A stretch of DNA of 12,671 bases. Origin: Acidiferrobacteraceae bacterium. Lineage in GTDB: Bacteria; Pseudomonadota; Gammaproteobacteria; Arenicellales; UBA868. The translations under genes were made by a program, and so were the position numbers. The stretch is from assembly GCA_002731295.1 (NCBI GenBank), contig PCBE01000120.1:1-12671 (forward strand), in the 5' to 3' direction. Positions 1-9,104 of this stretch are shown here, piece after piece. Numbering within the stretch: the first letter of the stretch is position 1; the number at the start of each line of letters is the position of its first letter. A model generated the notes under the pieces. That model ran no database searches, had not been told where the DNA came from, and saw only the letters and a list, made by a program, of their open reading frames with translations.

Positions 1-1614
1 AGTTATGAGAGCGTTAATTGTAATGATCGGTTAACCATGCCACTTGTTCGACGGGGTGAGAATTATCAGGAAATCGAGTGGACTGAGGCATTAGACCTGG
101 TTTCGTCGGAATTAGGACAAATCAAAGAGACCTGGTCTGGGGAGCAAATCGGCGCAATGGTGTCTCCAACATCTTCGCTAGAAGAGTTTTTTCTTTTACA
201 GAAAATATTGCGTGCACTGGGATCATCCAACGTTGATCATCGATTGCGGCAACAAGATTTCCGAGATGATCTGGCAGCGCCAGTTTGCCCAGGCATCGAA
301 ACGCCCATATCAAAATTTCAAGAACTCGACGGCGTGCTGATTGTGGGTTCGAATATCCGGAAAGAACTGCCGTTGATATCGCTGAGACTGCGTCGCTTAG
401 CGCAGCAGGGCGGTGAGATCGCCGTTCTCAATCCAATGTCGTTCAATCATAATTTTACGACGTCTCAAGAGGTGATCGTAAAGCCGTCAATGATGGCAAT
501 CGTTTTCGCGAGCATCGCGCGAAAAGTTGCAACGGCAACAGGGAAGGCAGATCTACTGCCTGAGCGCCTTGTTGAGTTCGCAACACGACATGAATTTGGA
601 ACAGATGTTGATGCTATCGCGGATTGCTTAACTGGTGACGATTCAGATGTCCTCATTCTTTTGGGGCAAATTGCAATGAATCATCCGGATGCCAGTATGC
701 TTCGACAGATTGCATCTTGGATGGGAGAGAACTGCGGTATTAGGATTGCCTTGTTACCCGATGCTAATGGCGTTGCGGGATGGGTAGCTGGGTGTGTGCC
801 ACACCGTCTACCCGGCGGACGTTCGAATGCTTCGCCGGGGTTAAATTCCAAAAAAATGATCGATGAGCGTCTCAAAGCTTATGTTTTGTATGGTGTTGAG
901 GTGAGTAACGATTATGCCGATCCAGTGGCGTTGGATACTGCGCTGAACGAAGCAGAGTTCGTTGTGAGCTTTTCGACGTTTCGTTCCGCGGTGCCCATGC
1001 AGGCGGATGTCGTGTTTCCGCTTGCGGCTTTTACGGAAATTGATGCCGGGTATATTAATTGTGAAGGTGTGACCCAGTTCGCCAGTGCCGCTGTAAAGCC
1101 GATGGGGCAGTCCAGGCCTGGATGGAAGATTCTACGGGTGCTTGGAAATTTCCTAAAACTGGACGGTTTTGACCACGTCACCTCCAAGGATATTATTACT
1201 GAACTTGAAGAAGTCTATGACCTATCAGAACCAATAAGCGTTCGCTATAAACCAGATCTACAAGCAATTAATCATGTTGTCGCTCAATCGGATGAACTAA
1301 AAAACGGCAAACAACTCGATCGAATTATCGATGTACCTGTTTATAGCGTTGACCCCACAGTACGTCGTGCCACAGCGCTGCAATCGACCAAGGATGCGGA
1401 TACAGTGGCATTACTCGCTTGTGCAGAAGAATTGGAGGAGATGGGATTTAAGCCAGGAAGTCGATTAGCAGTGCACTCAAAGGCCGGCAAAGTCATGCTT
1501 CGCGTCCAACCTGATGATCGCGTGCCTCGTGGCGCTGTATACGTGCCAACAGGACTTTCTGAAACGTCGGTTCTCGGTTCTTTCCCTGTGGTTGTGGTTC
1601 AAGTGATGGAGTAA
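1..1614 (+). CDS. nuoG: NADH-quinone oxidoreductase subunit G, C-terminal part (5' end outside window)
   Basis: Partial gene: the reading frame is open from base 1 and ends at TAA 1612-1614, giving 537 residues. The ATG at 37 is an internal Met, because the codons before it already read as NuoG (SYESVNCNDRLTMP, the usual 'RFGYEG.N..DRLT.P' stretch). NuoG is the largest peripheral-arm subunit of complex I and carries electrons from NuoE/F towards NuoI; its iron-sulfur ligands lie in the missing N-terminal part. What remains is the molybdopterin-oxidoreductase-like domain, which binds no cofactor in complex I. Family landmarks are GSSNVDHRLRQQDFRDD, VLIVGSNIRKELPL, PHRLPGGRSNASPGL and the ADVVFPLAAFTE/INCEG/KPMGQSRPGWKILRVLG block near the C-terminus. 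Related beta- and gammaproteobacterial NuoG proteins run to nearly 800 residues, so about two-thirds is present. The stop lies 3 bases before nuoH, indicating translational coupling. Identification is secure. Confidence 0.95.
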   Translation, partial: SYESVNCNDRLTMPLVRRGENYQEIEWTEALDLVSSELGQIKETWSGEQIGAMVSPTSSLEEFFLLQKILRALGSSNVDHRLRQQDFRDDLAAPVCPGIETPISKFQELDGVLIVGSNIRKELPLISLRLRRLAQQGGEIAVLNPMSFNHNFTTSQEVIVKPSMMAIVFASIARKVATATGKADLLPERLVEFATRHEFGTDVDAIADCLTGDDSDVLILLGQIAMNHPDASMLRQIASWMGENCGIRIALLPDANGVAGWVAGCVPHRLPGGRSNASPGLNSKKMIDERLKAYVLYGVEVSNDYADPVALDTALNEAEFVVSFSTFRSAVPMQADVVFPLAAFTEIDAGYINCEGVTQFASAAVKPMGQSRPGWKILRVLGNFLKLDGFDHVTSKDIITELEEVYDLSEPISVRYKPDLQAINHVVAQSDELKNGKQLDRIIDVPVYSVDPTVRRATALQSTKDADTVALLACAEELEEMGFKPGSRLAVHSKAGKVMLRVQPDDRVPRGAVYVPTGLSETSVLGSFPVVVVQVME

Positions 1615-1617
1615 CAC

Positions 1618-2649
1618 ATGAGCTGGATTGGGACAATTTGGGATTCTTTGCCGTTGATCTTGCAACTCGGCATTAAGATCGGTTTTATCGTTGGGCCTCT
1701 CATTATTGCGGTCGCGTACTACACGCTCGCAGAAAGAAAAGTCATTGCTTATATGCACGTCCGAGTCGGACCGAATCGGGTAGGTCCCAGAGGTTTGTTG
1801 CAACCTATAGCGGATGTTCTGAAGTTGATGTTTAAAGAAATGATCATACCTAGCAAGTCCGACAAATACCTCTTTCTTATCGCCCCGGTGCTTGCTGTGA
1901 CCCCAGCCTTTGCCGCGTGGGCGGTAATCCCTTTTTCGGGAACGCTGGTACTGGCTGATATCGATGCTGGGTTGCTTTATGTGTTAGCGCTCACGTCAAT
2001 GAGTGTTTATGGTGTCATCATTGCTGGCTGGGCCTCGAATTCTAAGTATGCATTCTTGGGCGCAATGCGCTCGGCAGCGCAGATTGTTGCTTACGAAATT
2101 GCAATGGGTTTCGCATTGGTTGGTGTGCTCATGGTGGCTGGCAGTTTAAATCTAAACACGATTATTCAGGCACAGTCTGGTGGCCTACATCAATGGTTCT
2201 TCCTACCACTGTTTCCGCTTTTTCTGGTGTATCTGATCTCAGGTGTTGCCGAGACCAACAGAGCGCCATTTGACGTTTCAGAAGGCGAATCCGAGATTGT
2301 GGCGGGGTTTCATGTGGACTACTCAGGAATGGGTTTTGCGGCTTTTTTCCTTGCGGAATACGCAAATATGCTGATGATCTCGGCATTAACGGTAATTCTA
2401 TTTCTAGGCGGGTGGAACCCACCGTTTGATTTTCCACCGTTTATCTGGCTGCCAGGCGTGTTTTGGTTTTTAGCGAAACTTTCTCTAGTCGCATTTTTAT
2501 TTTTATGGTTTAGAGCGACCTTTCCCAGGTATCGATATGACCAAATCATGCGCCTTGGTTGGAAAGTATTTATCCCAGTGACACTTATCTGGATAGCGGT
2601 TATAGGAGTATTCAAGTTTTTTACGCCGTTTGGTGTTATTTTTTCATAG
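1618..2649 (+). CDS. nuoH: NADH-quinone oxidoreductase subunit H
   Basis: Complete, 343 residues. NuoH (ND1 family) is the membrane subunit that docks the peripheral arm and forms the quinone chamber with NuoB/D; about eight membrane helices are expected and hydrophobic stretches fit this. Seen directly: [23 protein letters not shown] (residues 38-59), [13 protein letters not shown] (62-74), and the acidic loop [20 protein letters not shown] (211-230) with Glu212, Glu222, Glu224 and Glu226, followed by Asp234 in HVDYSGM. These acidic loop residues are implicated in coupling quinone reduction to proton pumping in the family. The start at 1618 is supported by GGAG at 1608-1611, 6 bases upstream, inside the end of nuoG. 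Length matches the family (about 325-350). The next gene, nuoI, begins 9 bases after the stop. No irregularities seen. Confidence 0.98.
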   Translation: MSWIGTIWDSLPLILQLGIKIGFIVGPLIIAVAYYTLAERKVIAYMHVRVGPNRVGPRGLLQPIADVLKLMFKEMIIPSKSDKYLFLIAPVLAVTPAFAAWAVIPFSGTLVLADIDAGLLYVLALTSMSVYGVIIAGWASNSKYAFLGAMRSAAQIVAYEIAMGFALVGVLMVAGSLNLNTIIQAQSGGLHQWFFLPLFPLFLVYLISGVAETNRAPFDVSEGESEIVAGFHVDYSGMGFAAFFLAEYANMLMISALTVILFLGGWNPPFDFPPFIWLPGVFWFLAKLSLVAFLFLWFRATFPRYRYDQIMRLGWKVFIPVTLIWIAVIGVFKFFTPFGVIFS

Positions 2650-2658
2650 GCAGAGCAA

Positions 2659-3147
2659 ATGTTTTTAGCTAAGCGATTTATAGATACTTGGGGGCTAACT
2701 GAACTAGTCAGAGGCCTGGGTGTCACTGGTCGATATTTTTTCAAGAAAAAATTTACGATTCAATATCCCGAGGAGAAAACACCTAAGTCACCCCGCTTTC
2801 GAGGATTGCACGCACTTCGTCGCTACCCCAACGGAGAAGAGCGTTGTATCGGTTGCAAACTTTGCGAGGCGGTTTGTCCGGCACTCGCCATCACAATTGA
2901 TTCGCAAGAAAGAGAGGACGGAACACGCCGGACAACGCGTTACGACATCGACCTTTTTAAATGTATTTACTGTGGATTCTGTGAGGAGGCTTGTCCCGTT
3001 GACTCGATTGTCCTAACGGACATCGATGAATACCATTTTGAATCGGGTGAGTCTGGTGTGGTCACGAAAATTGACCTTCTCAGTCTTGGCGACCGTTACG
3101 AAGCACAGATTGCGTCCGCGCGTCAGCAAGATTCAGCATATAGATAG
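2659..3147 (+). CDS. nuoI: NADH-quinone oxidoreductase subunit I, two [4Fe-4S] clusters
   Basis: Complete, 162 residues, the usual size for NuoI (TYKY/NDUFS8 family). It holds clusters N6a and N6b, which relay electrons towards N2 in NuoB, and sits where the peripheral arm meets NuoH. Two classic ferredoxin motifs are visible: [12 protein letters not shown] (Cys63, 66, 69, 73) and [12 protein letters not shown] (Cys102, 105, 108, 112). All eight ligands are intact, with the standard exchange of the last Cys between clusters. The N-terminal amphipathic stretch (residues 1-35, ending in [15 protein letters not shown]) fits a membrane-surface anchor. The ATG at 2659 is the natural start, 9 bases after the nuoH stop, but its Shine-Dalgarno is weak (only GGCAGAGC), so translation probably depends on coupling with nuoH. 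Confidence 0.98.
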   Translation: MFLAKRFIDTWGLTELVRGLGVTGRYFFKKKFTIQYPEEKTPKSPRFRGLHALRRYPNGEERCIGCKLCEAVCPALAITIDSQEREDGTRRTTRYDIDLFKCIYCGFCEEACPVDSIVLTDIDEYHFESGESGVVTKIDLLSLGDRYEAQIASARQQDSAYR

Positions 3148-3171
3148 AAAACGAAAGAACTGGTCCACTCC

Positions 3172-3789
3172 ATGCCCCTGCTTTCTATACTGTTTTACCT
3201 GTTCGCAACCGTGTTGGTCGTGTCTGCGGCAATGGTAGTGACGATTAGAAACCCGGTAAAGGCCGCGTTGTTTCTTGTTTTGTCATTTTTCAGCGCGGCC
3301 TGTATCTGGATGACCCTGGAAGCTGAGTTTTTGTCCATTGCATTAGTGTTAGTTTACGTCGGTGCCGTTATGGTGCTGTTTCTGTTCGTGGTCATGATGC
3401 TTGATGTCGATATCGAAAGAATGCGGGAAGGGTTTGCACGAAATATGCCAGTTGGCGCCCTGGTTGCTGGCATTATGGTTGTTGAGTTCGTAGTGGTGAT
3501 GATGTCAGATCGGTTCGACTCACAATCGTTACCACGGCCAGTTGGACATGGTCCCGATTACAGTAACACCAAAGAGTTGGGGTTGGTTCTATATACCGAC
3601 TATGTTTTTGCATTCGAAGTTGCAGGCCTCATTCTGCTCGTAGCAATAATCGCCGCCATAGTGTTGACGATGCGGCGGCGTCCAGATACCCGCTACCAGT
3701 CTCCTTCAGAGCAAGTCAAAGTCAGCAAGTCGGAGCGCCTTCGTATAGTCAGTATGCCGACAGAAAAACGCCCCGAGATCAACAAATGA
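3172..3789 (+). CDS. nuoJ: NADH-quinone oxidoreductase subunit J
   Basis: Complete, 205 residues. NuoJ (ND6 family) is a small membrane subunit next to NuoH and NuoK and helps link the quinone site to the antiporter-like subunits. Five hydrophobic helices are visible: about residues 3-22, 27-48, 53-76, 91-110 and 142-166. The hallmark [28 protein letters not shown] region contains the conserved Tyr and Gly of the third helix, where a pi-bulge is found in known structures. The C-terminal cytoplasmic tail ([22 protein letters not shown]...[11 protein letters not shown]) is the type common in beta- and gammaproteobacteria. The 24-base gap after nuoI is the largest in this part of the operon and has no good Shine-Dalgarno. 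Its TGA overlaps the nuoK start as ATGA (3786-3789). Confidence 0.96.
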   Translation: MPLLSILFYLFATVLVVSAAMVVTIRNPVKAALFLVLSFFSAACIWMTLEAEFLSIALVLVYVGAVMVLFLFVVMMLDVDIERMREGFARNMPVGALVAGIMVVEFVVVMMSDRFDSQSLPRPVGHGPDYSNTKELGLVLYTDYVFAFEVAGLILLVAIIAAIVLTMRRRPDTRYQSPSEQVKVSKSERLRIVSMPTEKRPEINK

Positions 3790-4091
3790 TTTCGCTATCC
3801 CATTACCTCGTTCTTGGGGCAATTCTTTTTGCCCTCAGTGTTGTTGGTATTTTCCTGAATCGTAAGAATCTTGTAATCATTCTTATGGCCATAGAGTTGC
3901 TCCTGCTGGCTGTAAACATGAATTTTGTTGCGTTTTCCTATTATCTGGATGACTTGGCCGGGCAGGTATTTGTGTTCTTCATTCTGACGGTGGCTGCAGC
4001 AGAAGCAGCGATTGGACTGGCGATACTAATTGTTTTATTTCGTAACCGGCGGTCAATAAATGTTCAGGATTTGGATCAACTGCGTGGATGA
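3786..4091 (+). CDS. nuoK: NADH-quinone oxidoreductase subunit K
   Basis: Complete, 101 residues, the usual length for NuoK (ND4L family). It has three membrane helices (about residues 4-23, 29-50 and 60-85) and contributes two buried glutamates to the proton-conducting central axis. These are Glu37 ([14 protein letters not shown]) and Glu73 ([12 protein letters not shown]), matching E. coli Glu36 and Glu72, both important for activity. The ATG at 3786 overlaps the nuoJ stop by four bases (ATGA), so translation is likely by termination-reinitiation; a short GAG at 3775-3777 is the only Shine-Dalgarno-like element. nuoL starts 10 bases after the stop. Confidence 0.98.
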   Translation: MISLSHYLVLGAILFALSVVGIFLNRKNLVIILMAIELLLLAVNMNFVAFSYYLDDLAGQVFVFFILTVAAAEAAIGLAILIVLFRNRRSINVQDLDQLRG

Positions 4092-4101
4092 CGACTAATT
4101 C

Positions 4102-6033
4102 ATGAAGATAATCTATTTGTTAGTCCCGTTAGCCTGTCTCGTAGCTGCCATTATTGCCGGGTTTTGCGGGAATAGAATTGGTAACAGTGCGACACACCGT
4201 ATCACAATAACAGGGGTTGCTCTTTCGTTTGTACTCTCGGTTGTTGTTCTGTTCGATGTGTTGGACGGACAGTCATTTAACGGCTCTATATACACTTGGG
4301 GAACAAGCGGGGGCGTGTCTTTTGAAGTTGGGTTCCTGATTGATCATCTGTCAGCCGTCATGATGGCCGTTGTTACCTTCGTCTCGCTGATGGTGCATAT
4401 CTATACCATAGGCTACATGCGGGATGACCCCGGATACACCAGGTTTTTCTGCTATATCGCATTGTTTACTTTTGCCATGCTGATGCTGGTTATGGCCAAC
4501 AATTTTCTACAACTCTTTTTTGGCTGGGAAGCCGTGGGTCTGGTGTCTTACTTGCTCATTGGGTTCTGGTTTAAACGAGAATCTGCGGTTGCGGCGAATC
4601 TTAAAGCGTTCCTGGTTAACCGGGTGGGTGATTTGGGATTTCTTCTCGGCATAGCGGCAGTAATGTACTTGTTCGGCACACTGGACTATAGCGCTGTATT
4701 TTCTGCTGCGTCCGAGAAGCAAACTGCAGTGGTAACCGGGGCACTCGGTTATGAATGGAGTTGGATAACAGTGATCTGCATCTTGCTTTTTGTTGGGGCG
4801 ATGGGCAAATCTGCACAGGTGCCGTTACATGTTTGGTTGCCAGATTCTATGGAAGGGCCAACACCGATTTCGGCCCTGATTCACGCGGCGACGATGGTGA
4901 CTGCTGGGATTTTTCTGGTTGCAAGAATGTCTCCATTGTTCGAGCTTTCGACGACAGCGTCATCGGTGATCTTGATTATCGGTGGATTGACCGCGTTTTT
5001 GATGGCCCTGGTTGGGCTCGTGCAGAACGATATTAAGCGAGTAGTTGCCTATTCAACGTTGTCACAGCTGGGCTACATGACAGTTGCACTTGGCGCATCA
5101 GCCTACTCGGTCGCGATCTTTCACCTAGCAACCCATGCATTTTTTAAGGCGCTTCTTTTCCTCGCTGCAGGGTCTGTCATCATAGCATTGCACCATGAGC
5201 AGGATATGCGGCGAATGGGTGGGCTTCGCCGCTACATGCCCATTACCTACATCACGTCAGTTATCGGTAGTCTTGCGCTGGCAGGGATACCGCCGTTTTC
5301 CGGATTTTTCTCAAAGGACGCGATCATCGAGGCGGTGCATCACTCCAACATACCCGGTGCTGGGTTGGCCTATGCTGCCGTCCTCGGCGGTGTTGTCGTG
5401 ACAGCGTTCTATTCATTCCGACTGATATTCATGGTGTTTCACGGGGAACCGCGTATGGACAAACAGGCACGCTCACACCTGAAAGAAAGTCCGTGGGTGG
5501 TTACAGTGCCGCTGGTCCTGTTGGCTATTCCTTCGTTGTTGTCCGGTGGTTTCCTGGTTGAAAGTGTACTGGGAGGACACTTTTTGGGGGACGCTGTAGC
5601 TCAGCGCTCCTCAGCAGGAGAAGGTGATCATGTGACTGCGGTGGGATTGATGGCTCATGGCTTTTTTGCAGCGCCACTCTGGTTGGCTTTGGGAGGTATT
5701 GTCCTGGCATGGATTTTCTACGTTAAAGCTCCCTCACTACCAGGCAACGTTTCTCAGAGACTGTGGCTCGTCTACAGAACACTGCATAGGAAATACGGTT
5801 TTGATGAGTTTTATCAGTGGCTATTCGCATCCGGCGGCACCCGCCTCGGAGAGTGGCTCTGGCAACGGGCAGATGTTGCGCTGATAGACGGGTTAGCGGT
5901 AAACGGTACAGCAAACATGATTGGGCGGTTTTCACGTATTTTGAAGCGACTGCAGACCGGTTATGTTTATCACTACGCATTCGTCATGATCATTGGCGTG
6001 GTCGTATTTTTATCCTGGGGCCTATGGTTATGA
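4102..6033 (+). CDS. nuoL: NADH-quinone oxidoreductase subunit L, distal antiporter-like proton pump
   Basis: Complete, 643 residues, in the normal range for NuoL (ND5 family, about 610-690). It is the distal proton-pumping subunit of the membrane arm and carries the long lateral helix that lies along NuoM and NuoN. Charged pump residues are all present: Glu143 in FFGWEAVGLVSYLL, Lys236 in GAMGKSAQVPLHVWLPDSM, Lys349 in THAFFKALLFLAAG and Lys405 in PPFSGFFSKDAIIE. These correspond to E. coli Glu144, Lys229, Lys342 and Lys399. The EGPTPISALIHAATMVTAGIFL signature is intact. The C-terminal region after about residue 520 fits the lateral helix plus final membrane anchor. The Shine-Dalgarno is poor (GGA in the nuoK end), suggesting coupling to nuoK. 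No disruption seen. Confidence 0.98.
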   Translation: MKIIYLLVPLACLVAAIIAGFCGNRIGNSATHRITITGVALSFVLSVVVLFDVLDGQSFNGSIYTWGTSGGVSFEVGFLIDHLSAVMMAVVTFVSLMVHIYTIGYMRDDPGYTRFFCYIALFTFAMLMLVMANNFLQLFFGWEAVGLVSYLLIGFWFKRESAVAANLKAFLVNRVGDLGFLLGIAAVMYLFGTLDYSAVFSAASEKQTAVVTGALGYEWSWITVICILLFVGAMGKSAQVPLHVWLPDSMEGPTPISALIHAATMVTAGIFLVARMSPLFELSTTASSVILIIGGLTAFLMALVGLVQNDIKRVVAYSTLSQLGYMTVALGASAYSVAIFHLATHAFFKALLFLAAGSVIIALHHEQDMRRMGGLRRYMPITYITSVIGSLALAGIPPFSGFFSKDAIIEAVHHSNIPGAGLAYAAVLGGVVVTAFYSFRLIFMVFHGEPRMDKQARSHLKESPWVVTVPLVLLAIPSLLSGGFLVESVLGGHFLGDAVAQRSSAGEGDHVTAVGLMAHGFFAAPLWLALGGIVLAWIFYVKAPSLPGNVSQRLWLVYRTLHRKYGFDEFYQWLFASGGTRLGEWLWQRADVALIDGLAVNGTANMIGRFSRILKRLQTGYVYHYAFVMIIGVVVFLSWGLWL

Positions 6034-6049
6034 GGCGATGTAAAGCGTA

Positions 6050-7537
6050 ATGGACAGTATGACCCCCAATATTCTCAGCATTTTGATCTGGTTGCCGGTA
6101 TTGGGTGGAATATTGATTTTGTCGACTGGCGGTGATCGTAATGCTCAGTTAGCCAGAAAGATAGCGCTTGGGTTTTCTGTGGGTACATTCCTGTTGTCGT
6201 TGTCGATATATGCTGATTTCGACATCAATACAGCGAGTATGCAGTTTGTTGAACGTTATAAGTGGATTGAGGCCCTACACATCCAGTACTTTCTTGGTGT
6301 TGATGGTATCTCTATGCCGCTGATTATTCTGACGACCCTGCTAACGATCATTGTAGTCATAGCCGGATGGGAGGTTATTACTAAAAGAGTTGCTCAATAC
6401 ATGGCGTCCTTCCTGATCATGGAAGGGCTGATGATCGGCGTTTTTAGCTCGATGGACGCCATTCTTTTCTACCTTTTTTGGGAGGCCATGCTGATACCGA
6501 TGTTCCTGATTATCGGGGTTTGGGGTGGTTCAAACCGGGTTTATGCGGCTATAAAGTTTTTTCTGTATACGCTGGTTGGATCTCTACTGATGCTCGTGGC
6601 GATTATCTATTTGTATTTCACATCAGATCACACCTTTAACATAGCATCGTTTCATGCAACACCACTGACCTATGCGACACAGGTGTTAATTTTTCTCGCA
6701 TTCTTCGCAGCTTTTGCCGTAAAGGTACCCATGTTTCCGGTGCATACATGGCTACCTGATGCTCACGTGGAAGCCCCCACGGGCGGGTCCGTAATCTTGG
6801 CCGCCATTACCCTAAAAATGGGCGCTTACGGATTTCTCCGATTCAGTATTCCGATTACACCGGACGCTTCTTCTGAACTCGCGATATGGGTTATAGGATT
6901 GTCATTGATCGCCGTGGTCTACATTGCGCTAGTGGCTCTGGTGCAGCGAGACATGAAGAAATTAATCGCGTATTCGTCGATATCACACATGGGCTTTGTG
7001 ACACTAGGCTTCTTTATATTCGATTCACAGGGGATGGAAGGCGCCATTGTGCAGATGATCTCACACGGTTTTATTTCGGGAGCCTTATTTCTGTGTGTCG
7101 GGGTTCTCTATGACCGAATGCATTCCAGGGAAATCGATAGCTATGGTGGTGTGGCCAATACCATGCCGGTGTTTTCCATGTTCCTGGTTTTCTTTGCGAT
7201 GTCAAACGCCGGGTTGCCAGGTACTTCGGGGTTTGTGGGTGAATTTCTAGTCATCTTGGGCAGCTTCAGGGTCAACGGCTGGTATGCAGCCGTAGCAGGC
7301 CTTACGCTTGTTCTTGGTGCGGCCTATACGCTCTGGATGATCAAGAGGGTCGTCTATGGTGAGATCACCAACGAAAAAGTTAAAGCACTGGTTGATGTCA
7401 ATGGGCGAGAGAAGGTTGTGCTAGGCGTATTGGCGGTTTGTGTACTCGGACTGGGCGTTTATCCAATGCCACTTCTTGAAGTCATGCATTCGACTGTCGA
7501 AAATTTGCTCGAACATGCTGCGGTCTCAAAGCTCTAG
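6050..7537 (+). CDS. nuoM: NADH-quinone oxidoreductase subunit M, middle antiporter-like proton pump
   Basis: Complete, 495 residues (family about 490-510). NuoM (ND4 family) is the central of three Mrp-antiporter-like pumps, with about 14 membrane helices. Key residues are Glu145 in YLFWEAMLIPMFLIIG, Lys225 in FAVKVPMFPVHTWLPDAHVEAP, Lys256 in AAITLKMGAYGFLRF and Glu398 in GTSGFVGEFLVILG. They match the functional glutamate/lysine set of E. coli NuoM (Glu144, Lys234, Lys265, Glu407), including the Glu that replaces the terminal Lys seen in NuoL and NuoN. The start is slightly ambiguous: ATG 6050 gives MDSMTPN, with GAGG at 6032-6035 lying 14 bases upstream, and ATG 6059 is an in-frame alternative three codons later. 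The gap to nuoL is 16 bases; nuoN follows after 5 bases. Confidence 0.97.
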   Translation: MDSMTPNILSILIWLPVLGGILILSTGGDRNAQLARKIALGFSVGTFLLSLSIYADFDINTASMQFVERYKWIEALHIQYFLGVDGISMPLIILTTLLTIIVVIAGWEVITKRVAQYMASFLIMEGLMIGVFSSMDAILFYLFWEAMLIPMFLIIGVWGGSNRVYAAIKFFLYTLVGSLLMLVAIIYLYFTSDHTFNIASFHATPLTYATQVLIFLAFFAAFAVKVPMFPVHTWLPDAHVEAPTGGSVILAAITLKMGAYGFLRFSIPITPDASSELAIWVIGLSLIAVVYIALVALVQRDMKKLIAYSSISHMGFVTLGFFIFDSQGMEGAIVQMISHGFISGALFLCVGVLYDRMHSREIDSYGGVANTMPVFSMFLVFFAMSNAGLPGTSGFVGEFLVILGSFRVNGWYAAVAGLTLVLGAAYTLWMIKRVVYGEITNEKVKALVDVNGREKVVLGVLAVCVLGLGVYPMPLLEVMHSTVENLLEHAAVSKL

Positions 7538-7542
7538 CGACC

Positions 7543-8994
7543 ATGACTAAGCAAGATATCCTAGTAGTACTGCCTGAGATCGTAATATCGCTCATGGCCT
7601 GCTTTATACTTGTTTTGGATCTCTATTTGCCCGCAACAAAAAAGCAGAAGTTTGGATATGGCTTGTCGTTGGTGGCTCTGGTGGTAGGAGCTGCCTTGAG
7701 CCTGATTTATTCTGAGCCAACACCAGTCCATGGGCTCAATGGCCTGGTGTTGATGGACAGTCTGTCGGCTATTTTGAAGGCGGGCATTTGTATTTCGACA
7801 GGATTTGTCCTGGTCTACAGTCGAAGTTATGCGGATATTAGAGGGCTGTGGAAAGGTGAATTTTTTGCGCTAGCGTTGTTTGGAGTTGTCGGAATGATGG
7901 TGATGACGGCTTCAAATCATCTGTTGTCCCTCTATGTGGGTCTGGAATTGCTTGCGCTGTGTTTGTATACGATGGTGGCCTTGCGCATCGACTCGACGAC
8001 TGCGTCAGAAGCCGCCATGAAATACTTTGTATTGGGCGCACTGGCCTCCGGGATATTGCTGTATGGCATGTCGTTGCTGTACGGACTCACCGGGACGCTG
8101 TATATAGACGAACTGTCAGTATCGATAGCACGTTATGACGGAACCATGCTGCCAAGAACTATGGCGCTGATACTGGTTCTGGTTGGGCTTTTGTTCAAGA
8201 TGGGTGCGGTACCTTTCCATATGTGGGTGCCCGATGTTTACGAGGGATCCCCAACGTCAAGCACGGTATATCTCGCCACAGCGCCAAAGCTTGCGGGCTT
8301 CGCGATCATACTCAGGCTTCTGGCAGATGGTCTTGAATCGCTCGCTACCGAATGGCAGGGGATGCTGGTCGTGGTCTCTATAGCCTCTTTAGCTCTAGGC
8401 AACATCATTGCTATCGCACAAAGGAATATCAAACGCATGCTGGCTTATTCGGCAATAGCTCATGTGGGATTCTTTCTGCTGGGTATTTTGACTGGGGAGG
8501 CGTCCGGTTATGCGTCTGCTATGGCCTATATATTGATTTACGCGGTGGTTACCTTGGGGGCTTTTGGGGTAATACTGACTTTGTCGAGCGAGGGTGTGGA
8601 AGCTGATTTAATTGAAGACTATTCGGGACTGAATCAATCTCATCCGTGGGCCGCGTTCATTATGCTTTTGCTGATGTTTTCTCTTGCGGGGATACCACCC
8701 ACCATCGGATTCTATGCCAAGCTATCAGTATTACAGGCGGTAGTGAATGCAGGCATGACCTGGGTCGCGGTCGCGGCCGTTGTTTTATCTGTAGTCGGCG
8801 CGTTTTACTATCTTCGGATCGTTAAGGTGATGTATTTTGATGACCCCACAGCAACTCACCGTGGGTTGCAGTTCAGTCCGAAACCCGATGCTCGAATTTT
8901 ACTTACGATTAATGGCCTTGCCGTGGTAATACTGATGCCATGGATCGGAGAACTCAGCACGCTGTGCGAGAGAGCAATTGGCGCGCTCTTTTGA
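7543..8994 (+). CDS. nuoN: NADH-quinone oxidoreductase subunit N, proximal antiporter-like proton pump
   Basis: Complete, 483 residues, close to E. coli NuoN (485). NuoN (ND2 family) is the pump nearest NuoK/NuoJ, and usually the last gene of the nuo operon, as here. Visible key residues are Glu135 in LYVGLELLALCLY, Lys219 in GLLFKMGAVPFHMWVPDVYEGSPT, Lys249 in YLATAPKLAGFAI and Lys393 in GFYAKLSVLQAV. They correspond to E. coli Glu133, Lys217, Lys247 and Lys395. The start ATG lies 5 bases after the nuoM stop with no recognisable Shine-Dalgarno, so coupling to nuoM translation is likely. The 3' end, including the TGA at 8992-8994, overlaps a weak terminator-like hairpin. Downstream the nuo cluster ends and gyrA follows. 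Confidence 0.98.
   Translation: MTKQDILVVLPEIVISLMACFILVLDLYLPATKKQKFGYGLSLVALVVGAALSLIYSEPTPVHGLNGLVLMDSLSAILKAGICISTGFVLVYSRSYADIRGLWKGEFFALALFGVVGMMVMTASNHLLSLYVGLELLALCLYTMVALRIDSTTASEAAMKYFVLGALASGILLYGMSLLYGLTGTLYIDELSVSIARYDGTMLPRTMALILVLVGLLFKMGAVPFHMWVPDVYEGSPTSSTVYLATAPKLAGFAIILRLLADGLESLATEWQGMLVVVSIASLALGNIIAIAQRNIKRMLAYSAIAHVGFFLLGILTGEASGYASAMAYILIYAVVTLGAFGVILTLSSEGVEADLIEDYSGLNQSHPWAAFIMLLLMFSLAGIPPTIGFYAKLSVLQAVVNAGMTWVAVAAVVLSVVGAFYYLRIVKVMYFDDPTATHRGLQFSPKPDARILLTINGLAVVILMPWIGELSTLCERAIGALF
8969..8992 (+). terminator. Weak terminator-like hairpin across the nuoN stop
   Basis: A7-mer stem (AGAGAGC at 8969-8975 pairing with GCTCTTT at 8985-8991, one G-T pair) has a 9-base loop and ends in TTTT at 8989-8992, whose first three T's are part of the stem. 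It sits in the last codons of nuoN. Further T-rich sequence follows at 9007-9022. A translating ribosome would cover the stem and the T run is short, so termination would be partial at best. It is the only hairpin-plus-T candidate seen at the end of the nuo operon. Confidence 0.3.
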
Positions 8995-9079
8995 GAATGT
9001 TCCATGCTTTGTTTGTCTTTTTACTGACTGCTAAATAGCCATAGACTGAGTTGGTTCTTATTGAGTTAAGTCCCCTGCC

Positions 9080-9099
9080 TAAGCCACGATTGAGGCTTG
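9080..9099. repeat. Short inverted repeat upstream of the gyrA -10 element
   Basis: AAGCC (9081-9085) and GGCTT (9094-9098) form a 5-base perfect inverted repeat around an 8-base centre; in RNA it extends by a U-G pair (9080/9099). It lies where the -35 region of the candidate gyrA promoter would be. It could be an operator half-site pair, a hairpin at the end of the nuo transcript (no T run follows), or chance. The short arms make chance quite possible. Confidence 0.2.
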
Positions 9100-9104
9100 A
9101 TTTG

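Noticed and set aside
37..39. ATG at 37 as the start of nuoG
   Set aside because: The frame is open back to base 1 and the upstream codons read as conserved NuoG sequence, so it is an internal Met in a gene truncated by the window.
1477..1803. 108-codon open frame on the - strand across nuoG/nuoH
   Set aside because: Antisense to conserved coding sequence, with no domain features.
2319..2744. 141-codon open frame on the - strand across nuoH/nuoI
   Set aside because: It lies opposite two clearly conserved genes, its protein resembles nothing I recognise, and it has no initiation signals; a shadow of nuoH codon structure.
2720..3016. 98-codon + strand frame overlapping nuoI
   Set aside because: It lies entirely within nuoI in another frame; its Cys and Arg content is the shifted reading of the ferredoxin motifs.
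6038..6043. ATGTAA start-stop pair between nuoL and nuoM, next to GAGG
   Set aside because: Start-stop elements can hold ribosomes, but one occurrence in a 16-base gap is easily chance and nothing else supports a role.
9009..9037. TTGTTT - 17 bases - TAAATA as a second promoter after nuoN
   Set aside because: Only about three of six matches in each box; the TGGTAAAAT site downstream is much better.
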